A program made the translations under genes and the position numbers. From the NCBI RefSeq assembly GCF_001704415.2, contig NC_030811.1, positions 372,001 to 436,000 of the forward strand: a DNA stretch of 64,000 nt, given 5' to 3'. Below are positions 37,603 to 48,550 of the stretch, in pieces. This stretch comes from Capra hircus (taxonomy: Eukaryota > Chordata > Mammalia > Artiodactyla > Bovidae). The notes beneath the pieces were generated by a model. It was not told where the DNA came from. It did no database searches and was given only the letters and a program-made list of their open reading frames with translations. The first letter of the stretch is position 1. Each line of letters opens with the position of its first letter.

Positions 37603-37700
37603 GGGTTGCAGCCCGCCTTGCCCTCCGTGCTGAGCCTGCGGGTTGCAGCCCGCCTCACTCTCCGTGTGGCCGTGCTGAGCCTGCGGGTTGCAGCCCGCCT
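37603..37700 (+). repeat. Minisatellite-like repeat near ESYT2 exon
   Basis: The core GGGTTGCAGCCCGCCT occurs three times, at 37603-37618, 37640-37655 and 37685-37700, with GTGCTGAGCCTGC preceding the last two. Spacings are 37 and 45 bp. It sits about 100 bp before the exon at 37800. Confidence 0.9.
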
Positions 37701-37799
37701 ACAGCCCAGCTTTGGTGGCTTTACTAGCACTGTGTTCAGATTGTAGAGCCTGGGTCTGTGATTGTGAAGAGAGTGTAATCAGAACTTTTTCTTTGCTAG

Positions 37800-37872
37800 T
37801 TTTGTAGGGAATTGTGAGATCGATCTGGAGATCAAGCGCTATTTTTGTAGAGCTGGTGTGCAGAGTATACAG
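37800..37872 (+). CDS. ESYT2: ESYT2 exon (inferred exon 5), SMP domain
   Basis: This 73-bp exon begins with the last base of a serine codon and encodes FVGNCEIDLEIKRYF then CRAGVQSIQ. The alternating pattern of the SMP barrel strands is visible, with hydrophobic residues facing the lipid channel. The acceptor is TTTCTTTGCTAG and the donor is GTAAGG. It enters in phase 2 and ends in phase 0, pairing with the exon at 33974. Human has K where this exon has Q in the GVQSIQ segment, from memory. It is separated from the next exon by only 221 bp. Confidence 0.96.
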
Positions 37873-38093
37873 GTAAGGGTGTTTTTTTAAGTTTCATTTT
37901 ATTTTCAGATGCTCTGTGCTCTATTCAGAAAGAAAATTGTGAAGTTTTTATTAACTCAGAATTTCTTTGAAGTTAGAGAAACCTGAAGTCATATGCTCAG
38001 GAGTCACTGTCAGGATCTTGCATCCTCCTTTTGAGTCAATAAGGGCCTGTGAAATTATTTCCATTAATGTTTTGTTTTCCCATTTAAATTTAG
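37873..38093 (+). other. ESYT2: ESYT2 intron 5 (221 bp)
   Basis: This is the shortest intron in the window, with donor GTAAGG and acceptor CATTTAAATTTAG. It contains no repeat. Retention would add about 74 codons' worth of sequence, with stops appearing early in the reading frame. Confidence 0.92.
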
Positions 38094-38183
38094 ATTCATG
38101 GTACAATGCGGGTGATCCTGGAACCATTGATTGGAGACATGCCCTTAGTAGGAGCTTTGTCTATCTTCTTCCTTAGGAAGCCA
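38094..38183 (+). CDS. ESYT2: ESYT2 exon (inferred exon 6), SMP domain
   Basis: This 90-bp, phase 0-0 exon encodes 30 residues running from IHGTMRVILEPLIGDMPLVG to LSIFFLRKP. The conserved SMP motif RVILEPLIGDMPLVG is present, and the FFLRKP end is typical of E-Syts. The acceptor is AAATTTAG and the donor is GTAAGT. The short intron on its left and the very long repeat-filled intron 6 on its right set its context. No difference from human was noticed. Confidence 0.97.
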
Positions 38184-38371
38184 GTAAGTCGAGGTTTATT
38201 TCATTCTCTTCTTCCCATTCACTGACAAGAATGTGTACATACCAAAGAACGGAGTGAAGAGAAAGAGCTTATCTCACTTTATTCCCTTTGAGGCATGAAT
38301 CCTGTATGTTTTCACCTCTTTATGCTTTAACATCTGATAGACAACTTTTTCCTCATAAAACTAATACGTTT

Positions 38372-38488
38372 GGGAATTCCCTGGTGGTCCAGTGGTTGAG
38401 ACTCAGTACTTCCACTGCAGGGAGTGAGGGTTCTATCCTGTTCAGGGAGCTAGATCCTGCATGCCGCATAGCCAAAAAATAAAAATAA
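38372..38488 (+). mobile_element. CHR-2-type SINE, sense
   Basis: It reads GAATTCCCTGGTGGTCCAGT, GGTTGAGACTCAGTAC, GCATGCCGCATAGCC and an A-rich tail AAAAAATAAAAATAAAG. Confidence 0.88.
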
Positions 38489-39954
38489 AGTTATAATATT
38501 AATTTCCAAATGAAATTTTAGTACTCAGAAAAGCAGGATGTGGCTGTGAGAGGTTGAGAATCACTGGTACCCTTATATGGTGAATTACAGCCCCTAAGCA
38601 CAATCTTCAGAGAAAAGGGACTTTTTCGGTCACTTTCATCTGGAAAATAGGAGAGCACAGTTCCCTGCCGTCTACCAAGTCCTTCCCCACCCCGATGAAA
38701 AACAAAGATTTTGGGATTTTGACTAGATGATTTAGACGTATGGGAATCTTTTAATTTGAAACTCTTGTACATTGTTTTGCTTGTTGATTTGTTTAGATTA
38801 GCTTTGATAATGTGCTACTTGCTTTATAAAAAACAAAACTGCAAGTTTCTGAAGTGCTGCCCTCGTGGAGCGCATGGACGGACGCGCTGCCCCGTTTCAG
38901 GCTTAGTGATGGACGCAGGCCTCCCAGCCTCACTTCCCACTCTCGGTTCCTCCTGTTCTTTGATCAAACTGCCATCTCCCGCCACCGGTCTCCATAGGTG
39001 ACGGTCCCAAGACTCCCACAACCAAGGTCCACAGATGCTCAGGTTCCTTAGTAAATGGCGTAGTGTTTGCTCATAACCTCTGCACAGCCTCTTGCATCCT
39101 TTAAATCATCTCCAGATCAGTAGTGACACCTAATACAGTGTAACTTCTGTGTAAATAGTTGAAATGTAAATGATATGTAAATTGTTGCCTTAGGGCAGCA
39201 GATTGAAGTTTTGCTTTTTGGAACTTTCAGGAGTATTTTTTCCTTCTGAATGCTTCTGATCCATGATTGGTTAAATCTGAGGAGATGGAGCTGGAACCCT
39301 TGGACACTGAGGCCCAACTGGTTTTGATTTCTGTAAGCCTCAGTTTCCCCATCAGTAACGTGGAGAGTACAGTAATACCTCCAGTGAAAGGTTAGACGCA
39401 ACAGCTAAATGTCCGTGGGCCAGAACACTCAGTGTAGTACCTGGCATACAGAAGTCTTCAAGTACTTGACAAAGAAAATATTTCCCTCTATGTAGGTTTA
39501 GCGTTCTGGTGGGGTCCTGACAGCAGAGGTCAAGGTTTGGTAGGCTTGGATGAAGGCTCTGCGAAGAGCCGGGGAGACCCACTGTCTGCCCTTGGACATG
39601 TCCCAGAAATTGGTGGCCACCCACTCATGCTGACTTGACATTATTGGCGTTGCCTCTGTGGTATACTCTTGAGGGTGTTTCAGAATCCTTAGGTCACATT
39701 TAGGTTCATCTCAGGAGTGTGGATTAGACTAGACTGAATCGGGAGGCCTTTTCTAGAACTTCTCCAGGAGGTGGTCTGGGTTCACTCTGAATGTGTTTAT
39801 CCGAGGGGTCCTCCCCAGTAGCAAAGCACATGTCTTCTGAGTCTGTGATCCACAGATTGAGTTTCTTCATCTATAAAATGGAATTAATATCTTCCTTTAA
39901 GAGTGATTGTGAAAAGAAATTGAATCCATCTAGCTAGGACGCCAGCAATTGACG

Positions 39955-40497
39955 TTATTGTTTAGTCGCTCAGTTATGTCTGACTCTGCGACCCCATGGA
40001 CTGCAGCACGCCAGGCCTCCCTGTCCATCACCAACTCCCAGAGCTTACTCAAACTCATGGCCATTGAGCCAGTGATGCCATCCAACCATCTCATCCTCTG
40101 CCAGCCCCTTCTCCTCCCGCCTTCAGTCCTTCCCAGCATCAGGGTCTTTTCAGATGAGTCGGGTCTTTTCAGATGAGTCTGCTCTTCGTATCAGGGGCTA
40201 AAGTATTGGCGCTTCAGCTTCAGCATCAGTCCTTCCAATGAATACTTAGGACTAATTTCCTTTAGGAGTGACTGGTTTGATCTTCTTGCAGTCCAAGGGA
40301 CTCTCAAGAGTCTTCTCCAACCCCACATTTCAAAAGTCTTGGCGCTCTGCCTTCTTTATGGTCCAGCTCACATCCATTCATGACTACTGGAAAAACCATA
40401 GCTTTGACTGGATGGACCGTTGGCAGCAAAGTGACGTCTCTGCTTTTTTAGTACGCTGTCTACATTTGTCATAGCTTTTCTTCCAAGGAGCAAGCAG
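39955..40497 (-). mobile_element. BovB LINE 3' part, antisense
   Basis: It starts with TTATTGTTTAGTCGCTCAGT and includes a short internal duplication of GTCTTTTCAGATGAGTC (40144-40160 and 40163-40179, approximately). It ends near AAGGAGCAAGCAGT. The frame is broken. Confidence 0.92.
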
Positions 40498-41601
40498 TTG
40501 ATGTACATTAAGCAAAGGAGGAGGAGGAAGGGGGGCTTTAAAAGCAGAATGAGCATGTCCTGCTGGCTCATGGAGCCCATGCAGGGGCTGCAGCCGAGCA
40601 TCAGGAACAGGGTGACCGGCGCGTGGCCACTGGGGCTGCCATCCTCTCTCGGGCCTGTTCTGCCTGCTTCGTTCTCTCCCCCCGAGACTGTGGCCTCTGG
40701 TCCTTCAGGCCGCAGGCCAGAGTCCCAGCTGCCATGGCCCCAAGGAGGAGTGAGCCTCCCCGTCTCCCTCTATCCTGGCCTGCCCCCCCTTCCAGCTGCA
40801 CCAGGCACAGGTCCTTGGCCCTGAGACCAGGAGTGGGCAGGACACAGCGTTTGAACGAGGGTCCTGGAGGCTGATCCTGCCACCCTCTGTGGGAAGCAGC
40901 AGTGAGGTGATGAGGCAGAAACTGGCAGAGGGGTCCTCGGAGCCCACTGCGCTGAGGAGGGCCCAGAATGGGGCCCCTGGGGAGTTTGGGGGTATTTATC
41001 CTGCAGATGTTCTCTGAGTTTCTTGGAGGGGGGTTGATACCCTGCATTATTTCGGAGCTTCTTGCCGCACCGCCAGGGTGCTGGTGCTCTCAGCGGCACC
41101 CCCCCCCCCCCGCCCCCGTGTCCCGGGAGGGCCTGGCGTGCTCTCAGCACCCTGTAGCTGTGTGGTGCAGAGGGAGCTCTGCCCTGGCCTCTGTGCAGCC
41201 GGTCTGCCTCCCCTGTTTTTCTGTCTTGGCTCTCTCAGGGCTTGCTCCGGCTCGCCTGCCACCTCAGCTGTCTGTGCATTCAGGAGTGACCCTCTTCCCA
41301 GCTTGCTGCATCCCAAGTGGAAGCTGGAAGTCTCGGAGCTGTCAAAGCATAAGAAAAACATTCGTGACCTTTATCACCAGCCCAGACCAGCAAATTCAAA
41401 AGCTCTGGGGAAGGGCGGAGCCACCAGTCTGTCTGTAACAAACTTCCTGTGCAGGAGGCTGGCCTGCAGTCAGCGCTGAAATGAGCAGTGTCTGTGGGTC
41501 CGGATTCTGCTGGACCCACAGGCCCTCAGAGGGCGCTCAGGCTGAGGGTGCCCTGCTCCTGTACCTGCTCAGGCTGCAGAGGCTCCAGGTGCAGGGGGTC
41601 T

Positions 41602-41650
41602 CCGCCCCGCCCCGCCCCCTCGGCCCCGCCCCGCCCCACCCCCGCCCCAT
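41602..41650 (-). repeat. CCCCGCC-rich tract (G-runs on minus strand)
   Basis: The plus strand reads as nearly uninterrupted CCCCG/CCCCA units; the minus strand thus has at least eight runs of four or more G within 49 bp. A separate C-run follows CACC at about 41099-41111. Confidence 0.9.
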
Positions 41651-42371
41651 CCCTCACTGCTACTTCTCAACCTTCAGAAAGAGGTAATTTCCTGTCCTTT
41701 GGAAACACTTTCCACTGGCTCTTCAGTTTCCCAAAGGGAGATCCATCCAGACTGCGGGCTGATGGGGAGGGCACTAATTTTCATTGCTTTTCCTCTATCT
41801 GCCCCCAGGGCTGGGTGAACTTTTCTCTCTCACATACCTGGACACCTGTTCAGTCACACACCCTCAGTCTCATCCTCAAACAGTCACTCACTCCTCTCCC
41901 TCCACAGCCCTCCAGCTTGGCTCTTGTGTCCTCTGGCCTCCCTTGTGCTCAGGGACAGGCCAGCTCCCCCTTCAGAGCCTTGAACAGGCGTGCCTGGAGC
42001 CTGCCTTCTTGCATTCATATGTCTTGAAACTCAACTGAGTCTGTCCTTCTGTGGATTCTTTCTCCGTCCCCCTAGTATTCTGCTTCTCTGAACTTGGGTA
42101 GAATTTGGGTACCTCTCATCATTCTGACCAGCGTCCTGCAAGTGGGCGCCCTAGTACCCCCAAGTTTACAATCTAGTTGTAGTCCCTCGACGTGATCGCC
42201 CTTTGGGAGGGCCATTGAGAGTTTCTTTGACCTTCTGATTCAGCAACACGCTCCAAGTTCCTGTTACCAGTTTTTGCCCCAGACCCAGAATCAGCCATTT
42301 CTTCAAAGTCCCCTGTTCCCTTTAGTGGAAGATACATCCAGAGATCACAGTCGCGGTCTAGGGCGTCCATG

Positions 42372-42578
42372 GGGCTTCTCTCTTCATTCAGTTGGTAAAG
42401 AGTCTGCTTGCAAGACAGGAGACCTGGCTTTGATTCCTGGGTTGGAAAGATGCCCTGGAGGAGGGCATGGCTACCCACTCCAGTATTCTTGCCTGGAGAA
42501 TGCCATGGACAGAGGAGCCTGGCAGGCTACAGTCTGTGGTGTCGCAAGAGTTGGACATGACTTAGCAACTAAACCACC
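42372..42578 (+). mobile_element. Bov-tA SINE, sense
   Basis: From TTCTCTCTTCATTCAGTTGG and TAAAGAGTCTGCTTGCAAGA to GGACATGACTTAGCAACTAA, the element has the tRNA-like head, the BOV-A unit and its end. Confidence 0.9.
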
Positions 42579-42902
42579 GGGGAGTCCTATGGAGGTTAGT
42601 TTCTCAGGACTTTATTAGAGTTGTTGCTTTTGAGTTTGGGTTTGTCCAAAGGAATCTTGACCCTTCAGTTCACACTTACAACTGCTCACTCCCCAGCTCT
42701 GCCACTCGCGTCTGTGAGTAACAGAGGTCATGCAGTTTCACTAGCGCCTTCTACAGCATAAAGCGCAAGTGACTGCGTTATGTGCAGTATCCATCTTGAC
42801 AGGAGAAGCAGTGTTTCAGTCAGTTCTTTTTACCTGTCCACATCTGTTTAATGGAATCTCAGCCAACTATATAGAAATTATTCTAAGATAAATACCCACT
42901 AG

Positions 42903-43180
42903 CTGCTGCTGCTGCTGCTAAGTCACTTTAGTCGTGTCCGACTCTGTGCGACCCCATAGATGGCAGCCCACCAGGCTCTGCCGTCCCTGGGATTCTCCAA
43001 GCAAGAATACTTGAGTGGGTTGCCATTTCCTTCTCCAATGCATGAAAGTGAAAAATGAAAGTGAAGTCGCTCAGTCGTGTCTGACTCTTAGTGACCCCAT
43101 GGACTGCAGCCAACCAGACTCCTCCGTCCATGGGATTTTCCAGGCAAGAGTACTGGAGTGGGGTGCGATTGCCTTCTTCG
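42903..43180 (-). mobile_element. BOV-A2 dimer SINE, antisense, with TSD
   Basis: It starts with a (GCT)n run and contains two reversed BOV-A units. A 13-bp perfect duplication, AAATACCCACTAG, occurs at 42890-42902 and 43181-43193, giving the insertion boundaries. Confidence 0.94.
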
Positions 43181-43260
43181 AAATACCCACTAGAAAAATG
43201 AGCAAAAGAAATACAAAAGTTGACTAAATGGATGGAACATATCCCAGTAATATCAGGAAA

Positions 43261-43376
43261 AAAGTGAAACTGAAAGTCGCTCAGTCGTGTCCAACTCTTT
43301 GTGACCCCATTGGACTGTCCAGTCCAGGGAATGCTCCAAGCCAGAATACTGGAGTGGGTAGCTGTTCCCTTCTCCA
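43261..43376 (-). mobile_element. BOV-A monomer SINE, antisense, with TSD
   Basis: One reversed BOV-A unit (CTGAAAGTCGCTCAGTCGTG to AGCTGTTCCCTTCTCC) is flanked by the direct repeat AATATCAGGAAA at 43249-43260 and 43377-43388. Confidence 0.92.
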
Positions 43377-43679
43377 AATATCAGGAAATTGCTGTTTGAA
43401 ATAGTGATAGAGTAACCATTCTTTAACTGCCAAATAGACTGATTTTTAACATCTGTGTTTGGTGTGGCTGTAAAGAAAGTACATTTCATACAATTTTGAT
43501 GGAAATGTAAATTGGTACAATATTAGAGCAATTAGGTAGTGACATGACTTAGCAACTGAACAAGGTAGTGTATATCAGCATAAAAAATGAACATATATCT
43601 TTGACCAGAGCTTCCACTTTTTGAATGCTAGTCTCTGTGAGAACATGTGTGTAAAAAGATACTCACTGAATCATTTTGT

Positions 43680-46115
43680 TGTTGTTGTTCTTCAGTTGCT
43701 AAGTCATGTCTGACTCTTTGCATTCCCATGAATGCACAGCAGGCTTCCCTGTCCTTCCCTATCTCCCTGAGCTTGCTCAAACTCATGTCCACAGAGTCAG
43801 TGATGCCATCCAGCCATTTCATCCTGTCACTCCCTTCTCCTCTTGCCCTCAAACTTTTCCAGCATCAGGATCCTTTTCAGTGAATCAGCTCTTCACATCA
43901 GGTGGCCAAAGTATCGGAGCTTCTGCTTCAGCATCAGTCCTTCCAATGAATATTCAGAGCTGATTTCCTTTTGGACTGGTTGGATCTCCTTGCAGTCCAA
44001 GGGACTCTCGAGAGTCTTCTCCACACCACAGTTCAAAAGCAGCAATTCTTTGGCATTCAGCCTTCTTTATCGTCCAACTCTCATATCCATACATGACTAC
44101 TGAAAAAACTGTAGCTTTGCATATACAGACCTTTGTCAGCAAAGTGATGTCCCTGCTTTTTAATACGCTGGCTAGTTTTGTCATAGCTATTCTTCCAAGG
44201 AGCAAGTGTCTTAATTTCATGGCTGCAGTCACCATCCGCATTGATTTTCAAGCCCAGGAAAATGAAATCTGACACTGTTTCCACTGTTTCCCCATCTGTT
44301 TGCCATGAAGTGATGGGATCAGATGCCATGATCTTAGTTTTCTGATTGTTGAGTTTTAAGCCAGCTTTTTCACTCTCCACTTTCATCTTCATCAAGAGGC
44401 TCCTTAGTTCCTCCTCACGTTCTGCCATTAAAGTGGTGTCATCTGCATATCTGAGATTATTGATATCTCTCCTTGCAATCTTGATTCTAGCTTGTGATTC
44501 ATCCAGTCTGGCATTTCCCGTGATGTACTCTGCACATAAGTTAGATAAGCAAGGGTGACAATATACAGCTTTGACGTACTCCTATACAGGTTTCTCACGA
44601 GGCAGGTCAGGTGGTCTGGTATTCTCATCTAAGAATATTCCACAGTTTGTTGTGATCCACACAGCCAAAGGCTTTAGCATAGTCAATGAAGCAGAAGTAG
44701 ATGTTTTTTAGAATTCCTTTGCTTTTTCCATGGTCCAGCGGATGTTGGCAGTTTGAACTCTGGTTCCTCTCCCTTTCTTAATCCAGCTTGTACATCTGGA
44801 AGTTCTTGGTTCATGTACTGCTGAAGCCTGGCTTGAAGGATTTTGACCGTAATCTTGCTAGCATGTGAAATGAATGCAATTGTAGAGTAATTTGAACATT
44901 CTTTGGCATTGCCTTTCTTTGGGATTGGGGTGAAAACTGACCTTTTCGAGTCCTGTGGCCACTGCTGAGTTTTCCAAATTTGCTGGTATAATGAGTGTAG
45001 CACTTTAACAACATCATCTTTTAGGATTTGAAATTACTCAGCTGGAATTCCATCACCTTCACTAGCTTTTTTCATAGTAATGCTTCCTAAGGGCCCCTCA
45101 GGATGTCTGGCTCTAGGTGAGTGATCATACCATCGTGGTTATCCGAGTCATTAAGAGCTTTTTTGTATAGTTGTTCTGTGTATTCTCACCACCTCTTCTT
45201 AATCTCTTCTGCTTCTGTTAGATCCTTGCCATTTTTGTCCTTTGTTGTGCCTGTCTTTGCATGAGATGTTCCCTTGGTATCTCCAATTTTATAGAGATCT
45301 CTAGTCTTTTCCTTTCTATTGTTTTCCTCTATTTCTTTGCATTGTTCACTTAAGAAAACTTTCTTATCTCTCTTTGTTATTCCCTGGTGGTTCAGAGGTT
45401 AAAGCGTCTGCCCGCAATGCGGGAGACCTGGGTTCGATCCCTGGGTCGGGAAGTTCCCCTGGAGAAGGAAATGGCAACCCACTCCAGTATTCTTGCCTGG
45501 AGAATCCCAAGGACGGAGGAGCCTGGTGAGCCCCAGTTCACGGGGTCACAAAGAGTCGGACACGACTGAGCGACGTCACTTTCACTTTCTTTCTTTGTTA
45601 TTCTCTGGAGCTAGGCATTCAGTAGGGTATATCTTTCCCTTTCTCCTTTGCCTTTTGCTTCTCTTCTTTTCTCGGCTATTTGTAAGGCCTCCTCAGACAA
45701 CCACTTTTCCTTCCTGCATTTCTTTTTCTTGGGAGTGGTTTTGGTTATCACCTTCTGTACAGTGTTACAAACCTCTGTCCATAGTAATTCAGGCACTGTC
45801 TCTAGCAGGTCTAGTACCTTGAATCTATTTCTCACTTCCACTGTGTAATGATAAGGGATTTGATTTAGGTCATACCTGAATGGCCTAGTGGTTTTCCCTA
45901 CTTTCTTCAGTTTGAGCCTGAATTTTGCAATAAGGAGCTCATGATCTCTGAGCCACCGTCAGCTCCCGGTCTTATTTTTGCTGACTGTTTAGAGCTGCTC
46001 CGTCTTTGGCTGCAAAGAATATAATCAGTCTGATTTTGGTGTTGACCATCTGGTTGTGTAGATGTGTAGAGTCATCTCTTGTGTTGTGGGAAGAGGGTGT
46101 TTGCTATGACCATTA
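43680..46115 (-). mobile_element. BovB LINE, antisense, 5'-truncated, with nested SINE
   Basis: The minus strand contains the BovB pre-RT region, the RT with LRYADDTTL text (now split by frameshifts, about 44430-44460) and the C-terminal part to the 3' end near 43680 (TGTTGTTGTTCTTCAGTTGC). It is interrupted by a SINE at 45383-45591 and ends near 46115 in endonuclease-region sequence. Many stops make it inactive. Confidence 0.94.
45383..45591 (+). mobile_element. Bov-tA SINE nested in BovB, with TSD
   Basis: The tRNA head CCTGGTGGTTCAGAGGTTAA, box-B-like GGGTTCGATCCCTGGG and BOV-A unit are intact. The 12-bp direct repeat TCTTTGTTATTC is found at 45371-45382 and 45592-45603, flanking the insertion inside the BovB. 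The last C may belong to the SINE. Confidence 0.95.
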
Positions 46116-46390
46116 CTTACAAAAAAGATAAACTGCAAATATTCTAAGTGCTCATCAATAGGAAGGTGGGTATATAAATAATTACGATTTTACCGGAGAA
46201 AATTATGACATCAAAAAACATAAGAACAGGCAAGCTATCAGTACCAATAAGGGACAACAGCTTTGATATTTTATAAAGTGAAAATCAAGGTATAGGGCAG
46301 CATTTATAAAGAAACAGACTTGTATAATTTGATAATGATAATTAGAAGTAGTTTGCATACTTACTATATTTGCCGTTTTTTTAAAAACAG

Positions 46391-46446
46391 CTTTTAGAAA
46401 TTAACTGGACAGGACTGACTAATCTTCTCGACATTCCTGGATTGAA
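46391..46446 (+). CDS. ESYT2: ESYT2 exon (inferred exon 7), SMP domain
   Basis: This 56-bp exon encodes LLEINWTGLTNLLDIPGL plus two bases of an asparagine codon. It is the SMP segment before the last helix, and the NWTGLTNLLD motif matches human ESYT2 (human has V for I in LDIPGL, from memory). The acceptor has a T-run separated from CAG by an A-run (TTTTTTTAAAAACAG), so it is weaker than its neighbours; the donor is GTAAGT. It starts in phase 0 and ends in phase 2, pairing with the exon at 50431. A BovB copy ends about 275 bp upstream. Confidence 0.95.
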
Positions 46447-48428
46447 GTAAGTACTCTGTCGTGCCCTGTGGCCAGCTTGCTGATGGCTTGTGCATTGTCG
46501 GCGTCGTGAGACGGCCCAGCGGCTGAGCGCCGTCTCCCGGGCCGCGTCTCTGCCTCTCAGGCAGGGCGCTCAGGCTCCGGAACTCGAGTTGCGCCTCAGG
46601 CTCTGGGTTGTAGCTGCACGCGAGCCCTGTTGGGGCTCAGTGGAGCCATTTCATTTGTCACGAGGTGTCTTTCCAGTTTTGGTGTTTTAATATCCCAGAA
46701 AAATAAAGAAAAGTTTAAAAAGTTTTCACGCTTAAATGTTTCAAGACAAGCCCTTTCTGGCTGCGTTGAAGCTGTGCTGCCCCATCCCTTGCTGCCTTCT
46801 CTGCCTTGACGCGTTCCTCCAGGGCGGGGAGGAGTCAGCTCCGACGCGCGGCTGCGGGGTACGCTGGGAGGCTTTGCTGTTCCGCGTGCTCTGGTGTCTG
46901 AACAGTGAGGACTGCTGCCCCACGAGCGGCGAAGCCTTCGGGGCACGTCCCTCCTGTGAGGGCGGTGAGGCTTCCTAGTCAGGCTGCAGGCCGTCTGTCC
47001 TCCAGGACGGAAGGCGAGAGCAGCAGACCGTCAGTCACCACCACGCAGGAAACTTGCTGCTTCCGATTTCACCGCTGCATTTGCAGGTTACAGTGCGCTG
47101 AGTGTTGGCTGCAGTCACGCGTGTTCCTGGTGGACACTTTCTTAATCTGTGGGGCTCTTTTCCCTGTTTCGCTTAGAAAATTGCATTATGAAAGCCTTGG
47201 TTCAGGCCGCTTTTTTTTCCTGTTCCTTTGTATGTATTATCTCCTTGAAGTGGCCGTTAGAAAGAATTTTATTTTGTTTCATTATCAGGAAAAAATGAAG
47301 GCTTTAATAAACTGAGGCATAGTTGTAATAATAAGACTTTTTTAGGTACTATGATTTTTTGGATATAGAAAAGTACCGTTATTTTTAAAAGATTCTTGGA
47401 AAGGACAGCTTTAAAAGAATTTTGTAAAAGGGTTGATTAGGATTCCTACTTTCAAGAACAAACCCAGCTCACTTGGTCTTCATTAAGCAAGTAAAGGTTT
47501 TGACACACAGTTTGTTCTTCCATACGCCAAGCGTGTGGAGAGCGCCTGCTCCGGGCGCTGTGTGGCCTGCGGCCGTCAGGTGGCCAGGGGGCCAGGCGCT
47601 GGTGTCCACGGGACGGCTCCTGACCCACGTTCCCTGTGTGTGGCTCTGTTGCCAGGCAGGCTCTTGCTGTGAAGTAGCAGCTTCTAGATTCTATGCTGTG
47701 GCATGCTTAGCAACCTCAGTAGAAGATTCCAGCAAATGTCCCTCTAGTTCCAGCAAAAGTTCCAGAGTTGACCTCTGTTGGTCTACCTTTCCTTGGACAA
47801 ATTTTCCTGGTTCTGATGATCAGGTCTGGGTCTCGTGCCCACCCTGAGAGGAGGCAGAGAATTCCTTGAAAAAGTTGCAGTGAAGGACAGGAAGTACCCC
47901 AAAGGAAGGGCTCCAGGAGTTGGAGGAAAGGGTGCTGGTCAGTGGCCAGAACAGCAAGTCCCTGCTGTTCCTTAGTGCAGAGGAGAATGTGCGTTCTGCT
48001 TGCCTGCCTTCAGTGCCATGACCCGTGCTTGTCAGGCGTCTCTGCAGTAGTGTTGTGGCAGAGAGAGCCGGTGGGCGCAGCCCGCAGCTCTGGAGTCAGT
48101 CCCAAACCAGCGGAAAGGGAGAAACGCGCATACACGAGGACACACAGATACACACGTGCAGACGCAGCTTCGGCTCACTTCGTGGATTTATATGATGACA
48201 GACTCTGTGTGGCATACCTTCAAGCTATTGTTTTATATATAGATTTCTATACACATATAAAACATTCTTATAAGATTTATATAGGATTGCATATATTGTT
48301 AAGAATATATATGCATATATATTAGAAATATAGGTGGAAACAGACACGCCATGCAAAAATGAAGCCATGGTATAAAAGAAATATAGTAAAATATTCCTTT
48401 GAAATTACATATATTTATATATGACATA

Positions 48429-48550
48429 GGGGAAGGAAATGGCAACCCACTCCAGTGTTCTTGCCTGGAGAATCCCAGGGACGGGGGAGCCTGGTGGGCT
48501 GCCGCCTCTGGGGTCACACAGAGTCAGACACGACTGAGCGACTGAGCAGC
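48429..48550 (+). mobile_element. BOV-A SINE monomer, sense, with TSD
   Basis: A BOV-A unit from GGGGAAGGAAATGGCAACCC to CACGACTGAGCGACTGAGC is bounded by ATATATGACATA at 48417-48428 and 48551-48562. Confidence 0.94.

Larger units (their letters stand above)
34051..37799 (+). other. ESYT2: ESYT2 intron 4 (3749 bp)
   Basis: The donor is GTAAGT and the acceptor is CTTTGCTAG. A sense L1 relic fills about 34258-35975. From 35975 to 37530 I see no named element. A short minisatellite-like repeat with the core GGGTTGCAGCCCGCCT lies at 37603-37700, about 100 bp before the next exon. Confidence 0.88.
38184..46390 (+). other. ESYT2: ESYT2 intron 6 (8207 bp), repeat-rich
   Basis: The donor is GTAAGT and the acceptor is CCGTTTTTTTAAAAACAG. 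Going left to right it holds a CHR-2-like SINE, an antisense BovB 3' end (39955-40497), a GC-rich patch with C-runs (40600-41660), a Bov-tA SINE, a BOV-A2 dimer, a BOV-A monomer, and a 2.4-kb antisense BovB with a SINE inside it (43680-46115). 38490-39950 and 41660-42360 contain nothing recognised. Confidence 0.88.

Noticed and set aside
37534..37746. 70-codon frame with repeated LRVA/ARL text
   Set aside because: It is the translation of the minisatellite-like repeat, not a gene.
40601..41047. Minus-strand 148-codon frame in the GC-rich patch of intron 6
   Set aside because: Low-complexity composition, overlapping open frames on both strands, no recognised family.
45383..45470. tRNA-like sequence with box B GGTTCGATCCC
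   Set aside because: It is the tRNA-derived head of a Bov-tA SINE and not a tRNA gene; the acceptor stem and 3' part are missing.
48220..48430. AT-rich palindromic text as an origin or regulatory element
   Set aside because: Only short low-complexity ATATGCATAT-type palindromes; no independent support.
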